Assembly (NCBI GenBank): GCA_013204585.1
Contig: JABMNL010000031.1
Location: 17,372-81,371, forward strand
Source of the DNA: SAR202 cluster bacterium
Lineage (GTDB): Bacteria > Chloroflexota > Dehalococcoidia > Lucifugimonadales > UBA3495
Direction of reading: 5' to 3'
DNA: 64,000 nucleotides
In this document: piece by piece, positions 57,976 through 64,000 of the stretch
How positions within the stretch are numbered: the first letter of the stretch is position 1
How the letters are laid out: every line of letters starts with the position of its first letter
The notes under the pieces: model-generated
Seen by the model: the letters and a program-made list of their open reading frames with translations, nothing else
Database searches by the model: none
Told to the model about the DNA's origin: nothing
Translations under genes and position numbers: made by a program

Positions 57976-58887
57976 ATGGTGGAACAAGGAACTCGAGTAG
58001 ACCAGCTAGTTTCGATAGATATCTCAGAGCGGTTTGAAGCCCTCCAGGACGAAGTCGATCTGCTGAAAAATGAAATCAAGCAGACATTGGTTGATCTGCG
58101 CGAACACATGATGAAAGGCCGGACGGTGTTCTCGCAACCAGAAGCAGAACCCCAACGCCGAATGCCGCCAACCCTACCGCCTCGCGTCGTTTACACCAAG
58201 GAACCACCGACACCAGAGGCCATCGCCCAGGTTAAAGGCATGCCGCTGGTCCGGCACTACGCCATGGGTTCGTCCCATAGCGACGGCATGGACCCGGTGA
58301 TGCTCGGCAACATCATTTGTTGGCTGGGCACGGTGAAAAAGATGGGGTTGTCACTGCAACAGGTGACACCTTTCTTGGAAGCCTATGAGGCGTCGGGCTA
58401 TCTGTCTCCCATCATGCTGAAGGTCTTGCTCCGTTCTTTGGCCGACCTCGACCAGAAAACCGAGACTCCTCCCGAAGACGAGTTCTCGCCCGAGCACTAC
58501 GCTGACTGCATCGGCCAGCTGCACGACATCATCTGCGCGGCCAACATCATGGAAGAATTGTCGCTGCCGAACCCTGAACTTCAGGAAGGCTATCCAGAGG
58601 ATTACCCGACTGAGACGTACCCGCAGAAGGATTCGGTGGAAGCCGAGTATCTGGACGGTGACCCGCCTAAAGACCAGGCCAGCGGCAACAGTTTCAACGG
58701 CCCCGGTTCCAATGGCTCCGGTTCCAACGGCCCCGGTTCCAACGGCCCCGGTTCCAATGGCTCCAATGGCCACGGCTCCGGCAGCAAAGAAGAGCTGGCC
58801 GCTGAAAGATACAAGCTAACAACTATCCAGGTGCCAGACTCCCATGAAAATTTCGACTTTCCGGAGACCAGCAGCCTAAATGGATAA
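57976..58887 (+). CDS. ArlD/ArlE-like archaellum accessory protein
   Basis: 303 residues. An N-terminal helix 'RFEALQDEVDLLKNEIKQTLVDLREHMM' is a coiled coil; the central 'LGNIICWLGTVKKMGLSLQQVTPFLEAYEASGYLSPIMLKVLLRSL' is the FlaD/FlaE domain of the archaellum cytosolic ring. An acidic linker and a C-terminal GPGSNGSGSNG-type tail (about 234-270) follow. In archaea ArlC/D/E link chemotaxis to the motor. ATG 57976 has GGAG upstream, and the end overlaps arlG by 8 bases. Confidence 0.8.
   Translation: MVEQGTRVDQLVSIDISERFEALQDEVDLLKNEIKQTLVDLREHMMKGRTVFSQPEAEPQRRMPPTLPPRVVYTKEPPTPEAIAQVKGMPLVRHYAMGSSHSDGMDPVMLGNIICWLGTVKKMGLSLQQVTPFLEAYEASGYLSPIMLKVLLRSLADLDQKTETPPEDEFSPEHYADCIGQLHDIICAANIMEELSLPNPELQEGYPEDYPTETYPQKDSVEAEYLDGDPPKDQASGNSFNGPGSNGSGSNGPGSNGPGSNGSNGHGSGSKEELAAERYKLTTIQVPDSHENFDFPETSSLNG
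58699..58790 (+). repeat. Short tandem repeats coding the Gly-Ser-Asn-Pro tail of the ArlD/E-like protein
   Basis: Copies of a 15-base unit (GGTTCCAACGGCCCC and variants ending GGCTCC) run in tandem in-frame. They give the repeated (GSNGP/S) peptide. Confidence 0.8.
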
Positions 58888-59353
58888 GGTCATTGTCACA
58901 GGCCTGCTGGTCATTGGTTCGGTCACGGCTGCACTGGTGGTTATTCTCACCATCGGCCCTTCTGTGTCGGGCAGCAGCCAATCGGTCCTGGAATCACAGA
59001 TGGAAGCCTCAACCAGAATTAAGACCAACATTGAGATTATTGCGGTGGCGGCCAACAGCGGCGGAACCCTGGTTGACGCCTGGGTTAAGAACGTCGGCGT
59101 GGCCCCCATCTTGGGCTTGGAAACCTCGGACGTCTTCGTAATCACCCCAGGCGCCCGGTTCGATGCCATGACCTACGCCACCGGCGGCGACAACACCTGG
59201 ACTGAATCTCCTCTTGGAGCTTCATGGAACCGTGGCGAGACGCTGCATATGGCCATCACGCTACCCGTCGGCAGCCCGCTGGTTACCGGCGATCATATGA
59301 TTCGAGTGTCAACTCCCAACGGCATAGTGGCCGAACGGGCGTTCAGCAGGTAA
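58880..59353 (+). CDS. arlG: Archaellum stator protein ArlG
   Basis: 157 residues. An N-terminal hydrophobic helix 'VIVTGLLVIGSVTAALVVILTIGPSV' anchors a beta-sandwich domain ('TRIKTNIEIIAVAANSGGTLVDAWVKNVGVAPIL'), the FlaG pattern. In archaea ArlG and ArlF form a stator complex outside the membrane that binds the S-layer. In a bacterium the anchor must be something else. Confidence 0.82.
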   Translation: MDKVIVTGLLVIGSVTAALVVILTIGPSVSGSSQSVLESQMEASTRIKTNIEIIAVAANSGGTLVDAWVKNVGVAPILGLETSDVFVITPGARFDAMTYATGGDNTWTESPLGASWNRGETLHMAITLPVGSPLVTGDHMIRVSTPNGIVAERAFSR

Positions 59354-59359
59354 TGACTA

Positions 59360-59866
59360 ATGGCCTCGACAATGGCTGGCCTTTTAATCTTGGCGATGTT
59401 CTTAACGACATCGCTGATTACCTTCCGCTCCACACTATTTGGAGACGTGGCGGTGAGCAGCGCCAGCCGTGAGGCGGGCAAGGCTCTGGGCGACAAATCT
59501 CGGACTGAGATTAGCATCGATTCGGCGGTAGGAGACACGTTCTGCTCTCTCACCCTGGTGGTCTTAAACACCGGGGCAACCAGAGTCTTGAATATCGAGG
59601 AAATGGACGTAATCGTCCAGTTTGGCATCGGCAACAACGCAGCCCAGCAGTTGGCCTACACGCCATCGGGGCCGCCAGCGGTCGGGCAGTGGACCGATAC
59701 GACGCTAACAGGGAGTTTTGAACCAGGGATATTCAATCCTGGGGAGAGTTTAACCATCGACGGGAAAGCGCTACTGATTGAAGCCGGGATTGGCACAATC
59801 ACAGTCGGCACTCCCAACGGCGTTACTGACAGTATCGATCTTGCAGCAATGGCTCCCTGTGTTTAG
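59360..59866 (+). CDS. arlF: Archaellum stator protein ArlF
   Basis: 168 residues. 'MASTMAGLLILAMFLTTSLITFRSTLFGD' is the membrane helix, and 'TEISIDSAVGDTFCSLTLVVLNTGATRVLNIEEMDVIVQFG' is the ArlF-type beta domain. The end 'GTITVGTPNGVTDSIDLAAMAPCV' recurs in the next protein ('YITVVTPNGVSDSTYVDF'), so the two are paralogues. Seven bases separate it from arlG. Confidence 0.82.
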   Translation: MASTMAGLLILAMFLTTSLITFRSTLFGDVAVSSASREAGKALGDKSRTEISIDSAVGDTFCSLTLVVLNTGATRVLNIEEMDVIVQFGIGNNAAQQLAYTPSGPPAVGQWTDTTLTGSFEPGIFNPGESLTIDGKALLIEAGIGTITVGTPNGVTDSIDLAAMAPCV

Positions 59867-59900
59867 CAGGGTAGGCCAAGAGAAAAGAGAGCATTAATCC

Positions 59901-61550
59901 GTGGGCACCGCAATTACAAGTCTACTTATCCTGGCCGTTCTATTCACCAGTGTATTCATGATGTACCAAACAAAATTACACGGCGACGAAGTTGTGGGAG
60001 GCGCAGTAAGGCAGTCGTCCTTGCTCGACCACCAGCAAGCCGCCACTTCCATTGAGATCAAGGGCGCCAATGCCTTCAGTATTTTCCGTTGCGACACCAT
60101 CGTCGAGACCGAGATTAAGAACACGGGAGAAACCCCCATAACCGACTTCGAGAAGATGGACATCCTGACCTGGTACACCACCGATGTTGGAGAGCCGGTC
60201 ATTACTCCTTTCCAATACACCAAGGGCAACCTATTGGGTAATGAATGGGCGGTGACCGGGGTTGCCCCGGTGAATTACGGCGCAGTGTGGGATTCTGGCG
60301 AGACCTTGGCTTTCTCTTGGCGGTTCCTCCGCCCTCAGCAGCAGGGAACATCCGGGTACATAACCGTGGTAACCCCCAACGGCGTCAGCGATTCCACCTA
60401 CGTGGACTTCTCGTCCGTATCCAACGCCGATTGCCGATTTTTGCACAATTACCCAACGCCGCCCTTCGAAGACACTGCTTCGCAGGCCTTGCTGCCAATG
60501 GAGGGCGGACTGCCTTCGGCCACCACTCTTTTCAACTACGACAACGACCGAGACATCGAACCCGGCCTCACTTTGGTACGGAGCCAAAACGGTCTGAGCG
60601 AATCCCTGACCACCAAGTATCAGGTCTGGCGCACCGGCATATTGGGAACCCCCAAGGTCATAGATGGCGACGTGTTGATTGACCTCTTTGCCGCGCTAAC
60701 CCCAATCACCCAAGGACAAGTCGGCATCGTAATTGCCTATCTACGGGACTTCGACGGCATTTCCCATACCGAAATCGGAAACGGTGCAGTGTTCGCCAGA
60801 GACTGGCAGTCGGGGTCTAGTGATTTCGTTGAGCGCATGGCGTTGGTGAAGGGCATCAATTACACCATCCCAGTGGGCCACGAGCTAGAGGTGCGGCTGC
60901 AAATCGACATCGCATCCGAGCAAGAAATGACCCTCGCCTACGACACAGACCAATATTCATCTTTGGTGAATCTAGTCTTCGTGCCCCAGGCCCCGTCAAC
61001 CTTCTTTTACCTGCACAACAACCCGACCCCGCCGGTGGACGACACCAGCCGTCAGCCAGTCCTGTCAATCGACAACACCGGGCCTAGCGGAAGTGTCCTT
61101 TATAAATACGGGAAACCTGACAACAACCCAGGGCTGCTGCTGCAAGGCACGTTACTAGGTTTGTCGGAACCAAACACTGACAAGTACCAGGTCTGGCAGA
61201 CCGCTGCGCTGACGGAGCCGCTGACGATAGAGGGAGACGTTCTGGTCGACATCTGGGCAGGTATAAGAAATTTCCAAGCCAATCAGTCGGGAGCTATGAC
61301 CGTGTACCTTCGGGACTACGACGGCGCAATCTACACCGAGATAGCCAACGGCAGCATCTTTGCCGAGGACTGGCAACAGGGTTCGGGAACGTTCGTGGCC
61401 CAGACCATCATGATTCCAGACGTGAGCTACACCATTCCCGTCGGGCACCAACTGGAGGCCCGAATCATTGCCGACACCATCAAGGCCAGCAAAGACATGT
61501 GGCTGGCCTACGACACCACCAACTATCCGACCGTAATTAAACTCCCGTGA
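59901..61550 (+). CDS. Giant ArlF-like protein with two tandem extracellular repeats
   Basis: 549 residues from GTG 59901. Residues 1-~178 resemble ArlF: helix 'AITSLLILAVLFTSVFMMYQTKLHGDEVVGG' plus beta domain 'IFRCDTIVETEIKNTGETPITDFEKMDILTW'. Then come two repeats of about 180 residues: one begins FLHNYPTPPFEDTASQ (residue 180) and ends 'LAYDTDQYSSLVNL', the second begins YLHNNPTPPVDDTSRQ (residue 370) and ends 'LAYDTTNYPTVIKL' with matching 'KYQVWRT..', 'YLRDFDG', 'SYTIPVGHQLE'. The repeats look like all-beta binding domains. Archaeal ArlF is only ~150-170 residues, so this is an extended stator candidate that could grip the bacterial cell wall or envelope. Confidence 0.8.
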   Translation: MGTAITSLLILAVLFTSVFMMYQTKLHGDEVVGGAVRQSSLLDHQQAATSIEIKGANAFSIFRCDTIVETEIKNTGETPITDFEKMDILTWYTTDVGEPVITPFQYTKGNLLGNEWAVTGVAPVNYGAVWDSGETLAFSWRFLRPQQQGTSGYITVVTPNGVSDSTYVDFSSVSNADCRFLHNYPTPPFEDTASQALLPMEGGLPSATTLFNYDNDRDIEPGLTLVRSQNGLSESLTTKYQVWRTGILGTPKVIDGDVLIDLFAALTPITQGQVGIVIAYLRDFDGISHTEIGNGAVFARDWQSGSSDFVERMALVKGINYTIPVGHELEVRLQIDIASEQEMTLAYDTDQYSSLVNLVFVPQAPSTFFYLHNNPTPPVDDTSRQPVLSIDNTGPSGSVLYKYGKPDNNPGLLLQGTLLGLSEPNTDKYQVWQTAALTEPLTIEGDVLVDIWAGIRNFQANQSGAMTVYLRDYDGAIYTEIANGSIFAEDWQQGSGTFVAQTIMIPDVSYTIPVGHQLEARIIADTIKASKDMWLAYDTTNYPTVIKLP

Positions 61551-61589
61551 ATCCGTTTACGGGTTGGGTCTAAAAGCAAGGAGACCACC

Positions 61590-62309
61590 ATGACTACGAC
61601 TTTTGAAGAACCAAAACTATTAGAGATCATTTCAGCCGGCGCAGAAGACGTCGACCGAACGCTGGGCGGCGGTATTCCGTACCGCACCCTGATGTTGATT
61701 GAAGGCCAATCGGCATCTGGCAAGAGCACCCTGGCCCAGCAATTGGTCTGGGGAGCGCTGGAGTCTGGCGAGAAGGCTGCGCTCTATACCACCGAGCAAA
61801 CGGTGCAGAGCTTCTTCCGGCAGATGACCAGCTTGGGACTAGACGTGCGGGACTACTTCCTGCTCGACCTGCTGCAAGTCTACCCAATATCAATCTCTCC
61901 CGACGCGGCGGACCCCGGAGTCCTGTTTGATGAGCTGGGAAACCACATCATGCAACAAGACAACTGCCGGGTCATCTTGGTTGACTCTCTAACCACCTTT
62001 GTCTCGCAGACCGGTGGCGACCAGATTCAAGAGTTCTTCAACAACTGCAAAACCTTGTGCGACCAGGGCAAAGTGATAATTTGCACCGTTCACGCCGACG
62101 CCTTTGACCCAGGCATTCTGACCAGAGTGCGCTCGGTCTGCGACGCCCACCTGCGTCTGCAAGTGAACAAGGCCGGAGGACAGCTCCAAAAGACCATCGA
62201 AGTAGCCAAGATAAGGGGCGCCGACGCTCCAACTGGCAACATATCCGGGTTCGAAATTGAACCCGGTCTAGGCATCAGAATCGTCCCCATATCTACCGCC
62301 CGAGCCTAA
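61590..62309 (+). CDS. arlH: Archaellum ATPase-regulator ArlH
   Basis: 239 residues with GGAGA upstream. RecA/KaiC fold: Walker A GQSASGKST at 39-47, Walker B 'CRVILVDSLTTFV' with Asp132. 'VDRTLGGGIPYRTLMLIEG' starts the nucleotide domain. ArlH binds the motor ATPase ArlI and switches it on; it binds ATP and may autophosphorylate. Starts 39 bases after the preceding stop. Confidence 0.92.
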   Translation: MTTTFEEPKLLEIISAGAEDVDRTLGGGIPYRTLMLIEGQSASGKSTLAQQLVWGALESGEKAALYTTEQTVQSFFRQMTSLGLDVRDYFLLDLLQVYPISISPDAADPGVLFDELGNHIMQQDNCRVILVDSLTTFVSQTGGDQIQEFFNNCKTLCDQGKVIICTVHADAFDPGILTRVRSVCDAHLRLQVNKAGGQLQKTIEVAKIRGADAPTGNISGFEIEPGLGIRIVPISTARA

Positions 62310-62348
62310 CCAAGGCCCAAGCTTAATCAAGGCCCGAGCCTAATCAGG
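62298..62348 (+). repeat. Three 17-bp tandem units at the end of arlH
   Basis: GCCCGAGCCTAACCAAG, GCCCAAGCTTAATCAAG and GCCCGAGCCTAATCAGG lie end to end; the first contains the arlH stop. They separate arlH from arlI. Confidence 0.8.
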
Positions 62349-62400
62349 CAGCCGTAAGCAATAGGTAACACATTTGCAGATAGGCCCAGTAAAAATCAGT

Positions 62401-64000
62401 ATGACCGACACCCCCCAACAGGGCGCAACCGCCGTTGCCACGCCAGAAGACTTGGCGGAGAACGGCGGCGAGCTGTTGCACGCCCCAGCCCCTAGTAAGG
62501 GTGGTTCGTTCCTACATCTACCACGGCGTTTCCGGTCCCATCAAGACGACGCCCCAGTAGATTCCGTCTTGGACGGGCATACGCTGGACCTAAACTCTCC
62601 GCTATATCTTTCGTTGAGCGAAGACCTCCAAGAGCAGTCCAGGGCCCACCCCCACGTTTGGGAGTACCTAACAGAGTTGCCGATTGACGAGATTGGCATG
62701 CCCCGGTTCAACTCCCGCTTGACCAAGGGTATGGGTAGCCCGGATGACCGGAACATCATCTACCCGGTCAGTGAAGGAATCTTCATCCATCTTTATCCCG
62801 ATCTCAAGGATAGCCGGGACTTCTACTTCGCCATTGAACCGTCAATGGGCCCCAACGTTACGGCGCTCATTGACCAGGTAGACCGGCGGCTTATCAATTT
62901 CATTGAAGAACTCAAGACTGCCGAAAATGGCGAAGACCGAACCAGGGTATTGCTCGCTTGCCTAGAACGCATTTGCTCGGTTGACGGCGGAATGCGAAAC
63001 CGCAAAGCCATCAAGGTCACCCAAGCCGAGCTGGAAGGACTGCGCTATCTGATGATTCGGGACAAAGAAGGTCTGGGCGCCATCGAACCCCTAATCTTGG
63101 ACCCCTACATCGAAGATATTTCTTGTAGCGGAGTTGGTCCCCTGTTCGTGGAACACAAGATTTTTGGCGGCCTTAAAGCAGGTATCTCCTTCGACACCGA
63201 GGTCGAACTGGACCGCTTTGTAATCAAACTCTCGGAAAAGATCGGACGTCCCGTAACAGTCCGGGAACCCATCGTAGACGCGGTGCTGCCCGACGGTTCC
63301 AGGGTCAATATTGTGTTCGGCGGCGACGTGTCCAAGCGGGGCAGCAACTTCACAATCAGGAAGTTCAAGACCACCCCAATGAGCATCATCGACCTGATTG
63401 ATGGCGGGACTTTGTCCTACGAAATGGCCGCCTATCTTTCGCTGATGATTGGCACCGGCATGAACACCTTTGTGTCGGGCGAGACAGCTTCGGGGAAGAC
63501 TACCTTATTGAACGCGGCGACGACGCTGATTCCGCCCAATCACAAGATAGTGAGCATTGAGGACACCGCCGAGCTTCAGGTGCCCCACCCCAACTGGACC
63601 CGTGAAGTGGTCCGGGGCAACGGTGGCGGCGGTTCGTCGGTCACCATGTTCGACCTGCTGAAAGCCGCCATGCGGCAGCGGCCCAACGAAATAATCATCG
63701 GCGAGATACGGGGCGAAGAAGGGGCCATTGCCTTCCAGGCCATGCAGACCGGTCACGCCTGCATGAGCACCTTCCACGCGGCTTCGGTGTCCAAGCTGAT
63801 ACAGCGTGTCACCGGCAATCCCATCAACGTGCCCAAGACCTATGTGGACAACCTGAACGTGGTTATCATCGCCCAGATGATGCGTCTGCCTAACGGCAAG
63901 CCCGTGCGGCGCGTCACCAGCATTAACGAGATTATCAGCTACGACTCGGTCTCCGACTCCTTCTCCTTCATTGAGGTCTTTACGTGGAACCCGATTACCG
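62401..64000 (+). CDS. arlI: Archaellum motor ATPase ArlI (N-terminal part, runs off the window)
   Basis: The frame from ATG 62401 is open to the window edge, giving 533 codons. An N-terminal domain of about 200 residues leads to the type IV secretion/PilT-like ATPase: 'GLGAIEPLILDPYIEDISCSG', Walker A GETASGKTT (residues 360-368), Asp box 'VSIEDTAELQVPH', Walker B 'IIIGEIRGEE' (residues 431-438) and His box 'QTGHACMSTFHA'. It hydrolyses ATP for filament assembly and rotation. The platform ArlJ is presumably next. Confidence 0.93.
   Translation, partial: MTDTPQQGATAVATPEDLAENGGELLHAPAPSKGGSFLHLPRRFRSHQDDAPVDSVLDGHTLDLNSPLYLSLSEDLQEQSRAHPHVWEYLTELPIDEIGMPRFNSRLTKGMGSPDDRNIIYPVSEGIFIHLYPDLKDSRDFYFAIEPSMGPNVTALIDQVDRRLINFIEELKTAENGEDRTRVLLACLERICSVDGGMRNRKAIKVTQAELEGLRYLMIRDKEGLGAIEPLILDPYIEDISCSGVGPLFVEHKIFGGLKAGISFDTEVELDRFVIKLSEKIGRPVTVREPIVDAVLPDGSRVNIVFGGDVSKRGSNFTIRKFKTTPMSIIDLIDGGTLSYEMAAYLSLMIGTGMNTFVSGETASGKTTLLNAATTLIPPNHKIVSIEDTAELQVPHPNWTREVVRGNGGGGSSVTMFDLLKAAMRQRPNEIIIGEIRGEEGAIAFQAMQTGHACMSTFHAASVSKLIQRVTGNPINVPKTYVDNLNVVIIAQMMRLPNGKPVRRVTSINEIISYDSVSDSFSFIEVFTWNPIT

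Noticed and set aside
58699..58790. CRISPR-like repeat array
   Set aside because: Units are 15 bp, directly adjacent without spacers and in-frame with a coding sequence.

Overview
The window looks like a chromosome segment of an uncultured Chloroflexota bacterium of the SAR202 / Dehalococcoidia type. This is inferred from gene content, not from a marker phylogeny. The signs are four flavin-dependent (luciferase-like) monooxygenases scattered among amidohydrolases, alpha/beta hydrolases, a ring-cleavage dioxygenase, an FAH-fold hydrolase and a TPP enzyme; a GlnR-like regulator with a nitrite-assimilation operon; and an archaeal-type motility (archaellum) operon in an otherwise bacterial genome. 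Bacterial housekeeping genes (ffh, mfd, mutM, proBA, sbcC) and tRNA-Pro(CGG) place it in Bacteria.

Layout. 0-18 kb: monooxygenases, amidohydrolases, mutM, sbcC, a HEPN/AbiU2-like protein, ffh, a large lipoprotein, a phosphodiesterase-type hydrolase, and a tightly overlapping minus-strand run (amidohydrolase, Mug-type uracil glycosylase, ThpR, AlkA-like glycosylase). 18-24 kb: a peroxiredoxin-like gene with two in-frame UGA codons, proB-proA, and a scar-like region in which 23-bp direct repeats flank an esterase beside a tRNA/tmRNA 3'-end-like sequence. 24-31 kb: mfd, a TlpA-like lipoprotein, tRNA-Pro and a gamma-glutamyltransferase. 31-40 kb: catabolic genes, including a second UGA-containing gene, a UGSC-motif selenoprotein. 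40-47 kb: an orphan OppB-type permease, then a nitrogen unit (P-II/NifI-like protein, sulfite-oxidase-fold molybdoenzyme, nitrate/nitrite transporter, NirA, second P-II/NifI-like protein) next to a GlnR-like regulator, with the same 11-bp direct-repeat operator in both promoter regions. 47-52 kb: an ECF sigma factor with its DUF4349 membrane partner, then more catabolic enzymes. 52-56 kb: a phosphorelay set (OmpR-type regulator, Hpt protein, receiver-histidine kinase, CheY-like and NarL-like regulators). 56.8-64 kb: the archaellum operon (archaellin, ArlD/E-like, ArlG, ArlF, a giant ArlF-like protein, ArlH, ArlI running off the edge).

The strongest observations are: (1) a bacterial archaellum operon whose archaellin carries a domain resembling phage-structural proteins and whose second ArlF-like protein carries two tandem ~180-residue extracellular repeats, preceded by a 23-bp tandem operator candidate; (2) two selenoprotein genes that standard gene calling truncates, each with a perfect hairpin just after UGA, one with a double-selenocysteine UxxU motif; (3) a candidate GlnR-type regulon around nitrite assimilation. 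Everything was read by eye; family names come from recognised motifs, and no database search was run.
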